Source: Saprospirales bacterium (GTDB taxonomy: Bacteria; Bacteroidota; Bacteroidia; Chitinophagales; Saprospiraceae). Taken from it: DNA of 64,000 bases. Each line of letters starts with the position of its first letter. Position 1 is the stretch's first letter. A program made the position numbers and the translations under genes. Positions 57,037-64,000 of the stretch are shown in pieces. The notes beneath the pieces are model-generated. The model made no database searches. It had not been told where the DNA came from and saw nothing but the letters and a program-made list of their open reading frames with translations. The stretch spans positions 1 through 64,000 of the forward strand of contig JADJBL010000007.1 in NCBI GenBank assembly GCA_016703765.1, in the 5' to 3' direction.

Positions 57037-57981
57037 TTACAAAAATAAAATCAGAAAGACGCCCGCAAAGATAACCCATTTGGCGATCCGGCTTACGGCG
57101 CGAAATTGTCCGGGCTCGCCGGCTTTGGTCAGGAGCCATAAACCGTATGCCAGCGGCGCTGTGAGCAGGAGAAGGGTATACGCCATCCCGGCCCAATTTT
57201 CACGTAACAGAAAATAAACCGATAAACCGAGCAAGCCCAAACCCAATAAAACCCCGAGGACCAAAGCCCCAAAAGCGGATCGCCTCAGTCCGATTTTCGC
57301 CGGAAGCGTTTTTAGCGCAGCAGCGGCATCGCCTTCCAGGTCTTCGCAATCCTTGACCAGCTCCCGGAAAAAGGTGGCCAGGAAGGCGAAAGATAGATAG
57401 ACTAAAAGGCCCCTTACCAGCTGGGCCGCGTCGGCCGGGCTTTCTTCCCGAAGCATACTAATCCCTTCCCGCTCGGCATACCAAAGGATGCCCGCCACCA
57501 TGCTGCAAAGGAAGGCGACAAAAATATTGCCCGCCAGGGGAATGCCTTTTAAGTTTCTGGAGTAAATCAAAAGCGCCAGAACGGCGCCGGGATAGATGAA
57601 CCAAAGCGCAGGTTTTCCTATTTCAAAAGCCAGAAATGCGGAAGCCAAAGCGCCGGCGCACAACAGAATCCCCGTCAGATTCATAGCTGCCGACCTGCTG
57701 ATCCGATTGCCTATCAGCCATTTGCCGGGTTTATTGATCCGGTCCGTTTCGACGTCGTACAGATCGTTCATCGCATATCCGGCCCCGGTTAGCAGGGTGG
57801 TGGTGAACAGGAAGAGCAGCGCACGCCAGCCCTCGAGGACAATGGGCGCGCCTGCGGCGCTAAGGGCGGGAAAGAGGAATTGGAATAAAAGCAAATACTG
57901 GGTAAGCGCGATGAACAGGAGGTTCACAGGGCGCAACAACAACAGGGCGGCAAGCCATTTGTCGCTATTGGGGCGGCTCAT
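57037..57981 (-). CDS. UbiA-family prenyltransferase
   Basis: This 314-aa polytopic membrane enzyme carries both aspartate-rich motifs: NDLYDVETDRINKPGKWLIG and the second in ELVKDCEDLEGDAAAALKTL. It is similar to the geranylgeranylglycerol-phosphate geranylgeranyltransferase-like proteins that occur across Bacteroidota; an aromatic acceptor in quinone synthesis is the alternative. ATG 57981 overlaps the kdsC stop by 17 bases, showing translational coupling. Confidence 0.88.
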   Translation of the reverse strand: MSRPNSDKWLAALLLLRPVNLLFIALTQYLLLFQFLFPALSAAGAPIVLEGWRALLFLFTTTLLTGAGYAMNDLYDVETDRINKPGKWLIGNRISRSAAMNLTGILLCAGALASAFLAFEIGKPALWFIYPGAVLALLIYSRNLKGIPLAGNIFVAFLCSMVAGILWYAEREGISMLREESPADAAQLVRGLLVYLSFAFLATFFRELVKDCEDLEGDAAAALKTLPAKIGLRRSAFGALVLGVLLGLGLLGLSVYFLLRENWAGMAYTLLLLTAPLAYGLWLLTKAGEPGQFRAVSRIAKWVIFAGVFLILFL

Positions 57982-58477
57982 CCCTCCATTTTCCATGGAT
58001 CTTGAGGACTTTTTCAACCACATCCCGTACGCAACCTTTGCCCCCTTCGATAGGGGAGATGTACTGGCTTATTCCCAGAATCTCCGGCGCTGCATTTCGG
58101 GGGCAGGTGGGAAAACCCACCCGGCGCATGACCTCGTAGTCGGGAAGATCGTCGCCCATGTATAGGATCTCCTCGTGCTCGAGCTGATATTTCTCCACGA
58201 ATACTTCATAGGCCTCCAGCTTGTCCCTGACGCCGGAATATATATCCAGAATGCCCAGGTTGAACAGACGATCCGCAACCCCCTTGGAGCTTCCTCCGGT
58301 GATGATCCCGATCCGGTATCCCTGGATTACAGCCCTTTGCATGGCGTAGCCGTCGCGGACATTCATCTGCCGGATCAAGCTCCCGTCTTCCATGACGATG
58401 ACCTCTCCGTTGGTCAATACTCCGTCGACGTCGAAAAGAAAGGACTTAATGGGCCTGAATTTTTCCAGCGTATTCAT
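57965..58477 (-). CDS. kdsC: 3-deoxy-D-manno-octulosonate 8-phosphate phosphatase
   Basis: KdsC makes KDO for lipopolysaccharide. This 170-aa C0-type HAD phosphatase has the nucleophile motif SFLFDVDGVLTNGEVIVM, motif II GIITGGSSKGVADR, a lysine in VFVEKYQLEHEEILYMGDDL with motif IV in the last part and VGFPTCPRNAAPEI. The short length without a cap domain is typical of KdsC. Confidence 0.93.
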   Translation of the reverse strand: MNTLEKFRPIKSFLFDVDGVLTNGEVIVMEDGSLIRQMNVRDGYAMQRAVIQGYRIGIITGGSSKGVADRLFNLGILDIYSGVRDKLEAYEVFVEKYQLEHEEILYMGDDLPDYEVMRRVGFPTCPRNAAPEILGISQYISPIEGGKGCVRDVVEKVLKIHGKWRDEPPQ

Positions 58478-58483
58478 GCGTGC

Positions 58484-58729
58484 TTATTGGTTATCGCGCC
58501 ATTCGTAAACCCATTTGGCCTGGATCTGCTCCAAATGGGCTTCGTTGCATTCTTCCCGGGTGCCTTCAAAATGGGGGATGGTCAAAACCCATTCGATCAA
58601 CTCCGTGAAGCGGATCCGGTAAATCTGGGATTCCCCGAACTCATTCCCGAATCGCTCATAGAGCTTCATGGCGATGTCCTCGTGGTCTTTCCAGGAAATG
58701 GGCAGGTCGTCTATATGTTCAAATGCCAT
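58484..58729 (-). CDS. iscX: IscX-like Fe-S assembly protein
   Basis: The 81-aa acidic protein reads SWKDHEDIAMKLYERFGNEF, IYRIRFTELIEWVLTIPHFE and EAHLEQIQAKWVYEWRD, matching the IscX fold, with its winged-helix core and the conserved RFT-x-x-x-x-W segment. In other bacteria IscX modulates IscS and iron supply. It follows the ferredoxin gene by 18 bases; no iscS/iscU is nearby. Confidence 0.88.
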   Translation of the reverse strand: MAFEHIDDLPISWKDHEDIAMKLYERFGNEFGESQIYRIRFTELIEWVLTIPHFEGTREECNEAHLEQIQAKWVYEWRDNQ

Positions 58730-58747
58730 AGTAGTAGATTTTTTTCG

Positions 58748-59089
58748 TCAATGTTCGTGCCCGATGATCCTCGATTGATCCGGAATCTGTACCTCTACCA
58801 CGGCGCCTTCCTCCAAAATGATGCATTGGCATCCAAGGCGCGATTCCAGGCGCGGGTTGATGGCCCGGTCGATGAAATTTTCCTCCTTTTCGGATATCTC
58901 CTCCAGAAACTCCTCGCCCCCTTCGATGTACACATGGCAGGTGCTGCAGGCGCATACACCCCCGCAGTTGTGATTCAGGTGCACATCGTTGTCTTCCGCT
59001 ACTTCGAGAAGGGAGTACCCCGCAGATACGTTTTGGACAGTTTTTGGAGGGATTGCAGGATCTTCAAATGTGAATTTGACCGTTGCCAT
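58748..59089 (-). CDS. fdx: Adrenodoxin-type 2Fe-2S ferredoxin
   Basis: The 113-aa protein has the vertebrate/Isc-type cluster motif C-x5-C-x2-C...C in NHNCGGVCACSTCHVYIEGG and ESRLGCQC, plus the acidic interaction segment EEISEKEENFIDRA. It probably donates electrons in Fe-S assembly or to another reductase. Its neighbour iscX supports the first role. Confidence 0.92.
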   Translation of the reverse strand: MATVKFTFEDPAIPPKTVQNVSAGYSLLEVAEDNDVHLNHNCGGVCACSTCHVYIEGGEEFLEEISEKEENFIDRAINPRLESRLGCQCIILEEGAVVEVQIPDQSRIIGHEH

Positions 59090-59162
59090 GTATATATTTT
59101 GGTTGGAGGGTATTCTTTTGAACTCGCATTTCTTAACACTTCATTTTGGTATAAGTTCTCCC

Positions 59163-62100
59163 TTAATTGGGGATCAATTTTTTTCTCAGCGCCTCTGGCA
59201 ATCCGGCAAAAACCAGGAGCTTCAATTCCTCTGTCGTGATGTGAAAGGTGTTGGTAAATCCCGACCGCAGGTCGGTGATCGTCTTGTTCTCGTCGTACAA
59301 CCGAAGGATCGTATGCTGTTCCTTTTTGCGGCTATGCTCCTTGCCTTTTGGAACCCAAAATGTCATGATGGGAAGGGGCGTTTCCTGAGAAAGGAAAAAC
59401 AGGTGAATACCCTGTTCGGCTTTAAAGAGCTCGGCCACCCCATAGCCTTCCACCTCCAGCTTTTGCTGATCGAGATCAAGTTTTCCGGGGATGCCCATAA
59501 ATTCCATCAACTCTGCATACCAGGTCAAAAGCTGTGCGACCTGTTCCTTCCCCTTGCCGGAGAGGTAAGACTCGACCTTGAAATACCCCTGATCGAGGCG
59601 CTTCTTTTGGATAGCCAGCCGGGTCAGTTCGAGAAAGATCACGTCCAGGTAGTCGTTGAGCATTTCGGTATGCGCGCTGTCAAAACTGGAATCGCCGTAT
59701 TGATAACGCAGGTAAATATCGTGCAGGGCCTGCTTTTTAAAGAATTGGTCTTCGATCTTGTGCCTTTCGGTATCAGAGCCACCGGAGCGCCAGGCGCTCG
59801 GTTTCAGGCGAAAGGCGAACAAGGGGCCGTGCCGGAAACGGTATTCCCTGTACCCGAGCAGGATCATTTTCAGGCGCTCCGTCAGCGCACGGGCCTGGTC
59901 CTTTGCCTGAAACAAAACCCAGTCCAGCTTTTTTTCTTCGTCCCTCCCGGTAAAAATAATGGTTTCCTCTTCTTCCGTCCCGGGCTCCAAAGTGAGCCGT
60001 TGAATATCCTTGTCCAGCCTTTCGGCTTGAAAAAGTAATTTTTCGTAGAAACTTCTGTTTTGTTGGCCAGCCGGAAGCCTGGGCAACCAGCCCTCGGGGA
60101 GGGAGGCGGCAAATTCCAGGGTGGTGATCCTGGGTACGAGCTTTCCTCCTTCCAGGTAGATGTCGAACAATATAGGGGAATCCGCCTTGCTCTCTATGAG
60201 TTGCTCTGCCGTCAGGGTGGTCAGATCTCTTTCGATCTGCCGCTTCAGAGCCCTGCCGCCCATTTTGCTGTCGAATCCGCGCTGGGCAACCCATTCCAGC
60301 GCTTTGGGATCGATGTTGACCATCGTAGCCCTCCTTAAAAAGCCGTCGCGTTGCAACAACTCCGCGATCTGGAGTCTTGCGATATCGAGGATATGTTCCA
60401 ACCGGAGCGGGTTGAACACGACGATCCGGTCGATCCGGTTGATAAATTCCGGCCGGAAGAACTTCTGGACCTCTTTTTCATAGATCCCCGCCTCGTCGGA
60501 GGCCTCCTGGCGGAAGCCCATCCGGGAGGAGACCTCTCTGGCGCCCAGGTTGGAGGTCATGATGATGATGGTGTTGGAAAAATCCACAGTCCGGCCGCGG
60601 CCATCGGTCAGGCGGCCGTCGTCGAGCACCTGCAACAACAGGTCGTGGACGCTGGGGTGCGCTTTTTCGATCTCGTCCAGCAACAGAATCCCGAAGGGCT
60701 GGTACCTCACCTTGCTGATCAATAGCCCTTCCGGCTGCTGATAATCCCCGACCAGGCGAATCGTGGCATAAGGGTCGATATACTCATTCATGTCAAATCG
60801 AATGAGCTGTTTGGAGTGCCCCGTCAAAAATTCCGCCAATACCTTGGCCCCCTGGGTCTTTCCCACCCCCGTAGGTCCGATGAATAGGTAGGAAGCCAGG
60901 GGTTTGGACGGATCGTTGAGCCTGGCCTTGATGAGGTGAATGGAGTCGGAAAGGGCTTTTACGGCGGCTTCCTGGCCCACGAGCAATCTGGAAATGCTCG
61001 TATAAACCTCGTCTTCTTCGAAAACCAGGCTGTCGTCCAGCACCTGCTCCTCAAATCCGCTGATCCCCCTGAATTCAGCGAGGACCTGCGGAAAGTCGAT
61101 CAATCCTCCCTGGTATTTCACGGCAAGCTGTCCCATCCATTTGGTGATAGCTCCCGGTAGCGCCTTGTTGCGGAAAAAATTCCGGTAGGTACTGAATAAA
61201 TGCATGATCGCCTGGATGCTGAACTGGCAGCTATGGGCGCTTTCCAGCCTTTTCCGTTGCTCCATGGCCATTTGAAAGGCCTGGTCTATGGAAGGCTGAG
61301 CGATCCGGATGACCTGGAAAAGGTCGGTAAAGGACCGGTCTTTTTCCTGCACCAGCTTCCATTCCTCCGGGGTGGCGATGACCAGCATCTGGATCTCCCG
61401 TCGCTCCAGGTAGGGTTTGAGCACATGGCTCATCACCAGGTTGTTCGATGCAGACTTTCCGATCCGTGGAAGGGCGACGGGATTGTCGACCAGCAATTTG
61501 TCGTTTTGGACCCCCAGCCCTGTGGTTTTGAGGAAATTGAGGATCGCCTCCAGTCTTTTTTCCCACATGCCCACTATGGACATTCCCGAAATTACCCGGG
61601 TGGGATCGAGGTACCAGATCTTTTCTTCCCTGCCCCGTTTCCTGCCCCGGTTTCTGAGATACCTGTACAGGGCTTCCTCCAGCACGGAATGCCGGCCGAC
61701 GCCTTCCGGACCAACGAGCGCAATGGGCGTATTCGCCCCATCAAAAATGGACTGGTATAATTCCTGAACCAATTCTTCCCGAAAAAAAGCCCTGCGCAGC
61801 TGGCCGGGAAAGAGCTCGTTGAGGGAGTGCCCGACCTTTTGCAATTCCGATTCGCCGTTAAAATCAGGGCTTTTCCTGAAAAACTGAAAGGGACTGCGGC
61901 CGGAGGTTTTCTCAAACTTAAAACCCTCTTCCAGGAAGTTCAAGTCTTGCCCGACATGGGTGACAAATTCCCTCTTCACCGCCAGATAGTTTTCGGGATG
62001 GAAGTGGTCCGGATCGGATTGATACGCCTGGATCAGTAATTTATGGATGATTTCCTCCGCCTCAGTCTTGATGCGGTCTTTGCCGCGTTCCGGGCGGTGT

Positions 62101-62456
62101 ATCATGGCCATAAAGTTGTCGAAGCCCGGAAAGCTCAGGAAAACCTTGCCGTCGAGCTCAAAATGAACGACGCTGAAGCTGCCGTTGACCGTGCGGCTCT
62201 TGATGTCAAACTTCAGGGATAGCCTTTTGAATTCGTAGGGAGGGGAGAAATTGTACCAAAAGAGTACCTCCATGTTTTCCCTGCCCAGGGAATACCCACG
62301 GAAAATCTGCCTGACCCGGACCCTGAAAAGGGACAAGGCCTTCTCAAACCGGTGGTGATAGACAACCGGGGAGGGAAGAAACAGAGGCCTGATTGCAAAA
62401 GCCTGATCTTCCTGTTGCTGCACCAGTACCGGGATGTTGAGTCTTATATTGGGCAT
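59163..62456 (-). CDS. Divergent Clp/Hsp100-like double-AAA+ protein lacking pore loops
   Basis: The 1097-aa protein has a unique N-terminal region (1-220). AAA1 has Walker A altered to GPEGVGRH (249-256, Lys to Arg, Thr to His), pore segment GMSIVGM in place of the usual K-Y-R-G, and LLVDNP in the Walker B position. AAA2 is well conserved: Walker A GPTGVGKT (527-534), Walker B LLLDEIEKAH, sensor 1 MTSNLGA, FRPEFINRID and sensor 2 GGRALKR. However, the GYVG pore loop is replaced by the shorter GDYQQPEG (570-577). A C-terminal extension (about 780-1097) is unlike ClpB. Only one ATPase ring should be active and substrate threading is unlikely. It sits between aroK and fdx-iscX in an operon. The function is unknown. 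Confidence 0.85.
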   Translation of the reverse strand: MPNIRLNIPVLVQQQEDQAFAIRPLFLPSPVVYHHRFEKALSLFRVRVRQIFRGYSLGRENMEVLFWYNFSPPYEFKRLSLKFDIKSRTVNGSFSVVHFELDGKVFLSFPGFDNFMAMIHRPERGKDRIKTEAEEIIHKLLIQAYQSDPDHFHPENYLAVKREFVTHVGQDLNFLEEGFKFEKTSGRSPFQFFRKSPDFNGESELQKVGHSLNELFPGQLRRAFFREELVQELYQSIFDGANTPIALVGPEGVGRHSVLEEALYRYLRNRGRKRGREEKIWYLDPTRVISGMSIVGMWEKRLEAILNFLKTTGLGVQNDKLLVDNPVALPRIGKSASNNLVMSHVLKPYLERREIQMLVIATPEEWKLVQEKDRSFTDLFQVIRIAQPSIDQAFQMAMEQRKRLESAHSCQFSIQAIMHLFSTYRNFFRNKALPGAITKWMGQLAVKYQGGLIDFPQVLAEFRGISGFEEQVLDDSLVFEEDEVYTSISRLLVGQEAAVKALSDSIHLIKARLNDPSKPLASYLFIGPTGVGKTQGAKVLAEFLTGHSKQLIRFDMNEYIDPYATIRLVGDYQQPEGLLISKVRYQPFGILLLDEIEKAHPSVHDLLLQVLDDGRLTDGRGRTVDFSNTIIIMTSNLGAREVSSRMGFRQEASDEAGIYEKEVQKFFRPEFINRIDRIVVFNPLRLEHILDIARLQIAELLQRDGFLRRATMVNIDPKALEWVAQRGFDSKMGGRALKRQIERDLTTLTAEQLIESKADSPILFDIYLEGGKLVPRITTLEFAASLPEGWLPRLPAGQQNRSFYEKLLFQAERLDKDIQRLTLEPGTEEEETIIFTGRDEEKKLDWVLFQAKDQARALTERLKMILLGYREYRFRHGPLFAFRLKPSAWRSGGSDTERHKIEDQFFKKQALHDIYLRYQYGDSSFDSAHTEMLNDYLDVIFLELTRLAIQKKRLDQGYFKVESYLSGKGKEQVAQLLTWYAELMEFMGIPGKLDLDQQKLEVEGYGVAELFKAEQGIHLFFLSQETPLPIMTFWVPKGKEHSRKKEQHTILRLYDENKTITDLRSGFTNTFHITTEELKLLVFAGLPEALRKKLIPN

Positions 62457-62483
62457 AGGGCAGGTAAAAATAAATAAAATTAT

Positions 62484-63032
62484 TCAATGGCCTCCAATAA
62501 GGACCAGTTGGCGGTACAAGTCGGAGGCTACCTGCAAGTGGTTTGAATGCTGTTGGTAAACGATGTGCGCCTGCAAGTAAAAGGCGGATCTTTGCTCTAA
62601 AAGCGTCTCCAATACCGCTTCCACGTCTTCACCGACCAGCAAAGGCCGCTCCCGGGTGGAGCTTTGAAGCCTTTCCACCAGAATAGGTACAGGGGTTTCG
62701 AGATAAATAACCCAACCGGCATCCTTCATTTGGGTCAAATTGTCGTAATAACAGGGGGTCCCTCCTCCGCAGGCGACTACCCTTGGAGCATCGAGCCTTA
62801 AAACGTTTTGCAGGGCCTCCCGCTCCAGTTTCCGGAACCCGGGTTCTCCAATTTTCTCAAAAAGATCGGGTATTCCGCACCCCTGCCGCTCTTCGATAAA
62901 CCCGTCCAGGTCTGTAAAGGGCCAACCCAACAGGCCGGCCAATTGTTTACCTGTTGTAGTTTTACCGCTCCCCATCAAACCGATCAGGAACAGGGAGCGC
63001 GAAGCGCGGAACAATGGGCGGGGTGCTTCCAT
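62484..63032 (-). CDS. aroK: Shikimate kinase
   Basis: AroK phosphorylates shikimate in aromatic amino acid synthesis. The 182-aa protein has the P-loop LFLIGLMGSGKTTTGKQLAG, the shikimate-binding FTDLDGFIEERQG and FRKLEREALQNVL, the RVVACGGGTPC motif and the lid RERPLL. It is the first gene of the eight-gene minus-strand operon and is divergent from the DUF1573 gene across a 51-base gap. Confidence 0.95.
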   Translation of the reverse strand: MEAPRPLFRASRSLFLIGLMGSGKTTTGKQLAGLLGWPFTDLDGFIEERQGCGIPDLFEKIGEPGFRKLEREALQNVLRLDAPRVVACGGGTPCYYDNLTQMKDAGWVIYLETPVPILVERLQSSTRERPLLVGEDVEAVLETLLEQRSAFYLQAHIVYQQHSNHLQVASDLYRQLVLIGGH

Positions 63033-63083
63033 AATTATTGGCCCAAAATAGGTACCTTAGCGCGGTTTTGAAGAAGAAGTATT

Positions 63084-63572
63084 ATGAATAGAAGTCGGTT
63101 TATCGTTTTTGCCGTCGTTTTTGCGGGCTTGCTGTCCTGCAATTCGGACCCTTCCAGCGGAAAAAGGGTGGAGGAAGTGCCTGTCGAGGGCCCAATTTCC
63201 GCAATAATCCGCAATCCTGCTACCGCCAACCAGCCGCTCGATACGGTGAACGTGGCCAAATTGACCTTTGAGTATGAGGAATTCGACTTCGGCAGCGTGG
63301 CGGAAGGGGAGGAGGTCACCCACGTCTTCAGGTTTAAAAATACGGGCAAAGTCCCCTTGCTGATCACCGACGCGAGGTCAACCTGTGGCTGTACCGTGCC
63401 GACCTGGCCCAGGGAACCGGTTTCCCCGGGACAAGGAGGGGAGATCAAAGTGGTTTTTAATACCCTCAATAAATCGGGGCAGCAGCGAAAAGAAGTTGCC
63501 GTCACCGCCAACACCTATCCTGCGCAAACAACTGTTTTTCTAACCGGGAAAGTTTCTGCTCCGCAGCAGTAA
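63084..63572 (+). CDS. DUF1573 lipoprotein
   Basis: A lipoprotein signal (MNRSRFIVFAVVFAGLLSC) precedes an immunoglobulin-like DUF1573 domain: FDFGSVAEGEEVTHVFRFKN, TGKVPLLITDARSTCGCTVP with the conserved C-G-C, and GGEIKVVFNTLNKSGQQRKE. The 162-aa protein is typical of Bacteroidota, where these domains are common next to yajC/secretion genes. Function unknown. Confidence 0.9.
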   Translation: MNRSRFIVFAVVFAGLLSCNSDPSSGKRVEEVPVEGPISAIIRNPATANQPLDTVNVAKLTFEYEEFDFGSVAEGEEVTHVFRFKNTGKVPLLITDARSTCGCTVPTWPREPVSPGQGGEIKVVFNTLNKSGQQRKEVAVTANTYPAQTTVFLTGKVSAPQQ

Positions 63573-63607
63573 GCCCGAATATTTCAAAAGCCATCAAATT
63601 ATTGAAA

Positions 63608-63955
63608 ATGAATGCATTATTCTTACAGGCCGGATCGGCCCAGTACATGAACCTGCTCTTTTTTGGTCTCATCTTCGTCGTTTTTTATTTCTTCCTCATC
63701 CGTCCCCAAGCCAAGAAACAAAAAGAACAGGCCAAGTTTGTGGATGGCATGCAAAAAGGAGATGAAGTGGTCACCTCCAGCGGGATCATCGGCCGCATCA
63801 ATAAACTCGAAGACGATATAGTCACCCTTGAAGTGGGCAGCAAAATCTATATCCGGGTCGTAAAAAGCGCCATTTCGAAGGAATTGACGGAGAGTGTGAT
63901 GAAAAATGCAGCCAACCGGAGCTCTGCCGGCGTATCCAACAATTCGGAATCCTGA
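63608..63955 (+). CDS. yajC: Preprotein translocase subunit YajC
   Basis: YajC is a small inner-membrane partner of SecDF. ATG 63608 (MNALFLQAGSAQYMNLLFFG) is preferred over the TTG at 63602. One membrane helix (LLFFGLIFVVFYFFLIRPQA) is followed by the family signature KKQKEQAKFVDGMQKGDEVV and TSSGIIGRINKLEDDIVTL. The 115-aa length is normal. It follows the DUF1573 gene by 35 bases. Confidence 0.95.
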   Translation: MNALFLQAGSAQYMNLLFFGLIFVVFYFFLIRPQAKKQKEQAKFVDGMQKGDEVVTSSGIIGRINKLEDDIVTLEVGSKIYIRVVKSAISKELTESVMKNAANRSSAGVSNNSES

Positions 63956-64000
63956 TCTGAACCGTGCACTAGATAGCGCTCCTCAACCGGGAAATCCAGG

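Overview
This 64 kb window is a chromosomal segment of a Bacteroidota bacterium, most likely from the Saprospiria (Lewinellaceae/Haliscomenobacteraceae-like). The evidence is several proteins with type IX secretion (T9SS) C-terminal sorting domains, SprB-like and PKD repeats, a PorE-like protein, TamL, promoter elements of the TAnnTTTG type, weak Shine-Dalgarno use and a fairly high GC content. No rRNA, tRNA, CRISPR array, insertion sequence or phage gene was found.

Layout. 1-2.0 kb: a broken AraC-type regulator fragment, an unrecognised protein and a broken short-chain dehydrogenase. 2.1-8.25 kb: an accessory island with a small protein, a polymorphic-toxin-like protein, a four-Kazal-domain T9SS surface protein and, divergently, an annexin-repeat/C39-like cysteine peptidase fusion followed by a lipoprotein. 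8.3-12.6 kb: pdxH, alkaline phosphatase, a CotH-like protein and rarA. 12.7-21.6 kb: a T9SS surface protein, an ECF sigma factor with a putative membrane partner, a lipoprotein, a membrane protein, a MuiA-like protein and a glycosyltransferase. 21.6-30.5 kb: prolyl oligopeptidase, trxA, a DUF3810 protein, a PorE-like TPR/propeller/SPOR protein, an Omp28-like protein and tilS. 30.6-40.1 kb: a seven-gene maltose/maltodextrin operon (pgmB, GH65 phosphorylase, two lipoproteins, two GH13 enzymes, an MFS importer). 40.1-52.7 kb: mltG, panB, a lipoprotein, dnaK, folD, a DinB-like protein, prmA, a giant beta-rich periplasmic protein and nth. 52.7-64 kb: tamL head-to-head with a TrmH-type methyltransferase, then an eight-gene minus-strand operon (aroK, a divergent Clp-like ATPase, ferredoxin, iscX, kdsC, a UbiA-family gene, maf, a lipoprotein), and a DUF1573 lipoprotein with yajC at the right edge.

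Sequence quality. About 21 single-base frameshifts interrupt 17 genes, including dnaK, tilS, rarA and nth. Most fall in homopolymer runs and can be repaired by adding or removing one base of the run. I therefore treat most of these genes as intact and blame indel errors in the assembly. Coordinates for these genes span the whole repaired reading frame.

Most interesting content: the toxin/protease island at 2.1-8.25 kb; a Clp-like AAA+ protein that has lost both substrate-threading pore loops and the catalytic residues of its first ATPase ring; a PorE-like protein ending in two SPOR domains instead of OmpA; and a family of self-complementary hairpins built from short TAG/CTA-containing words at gene ends.
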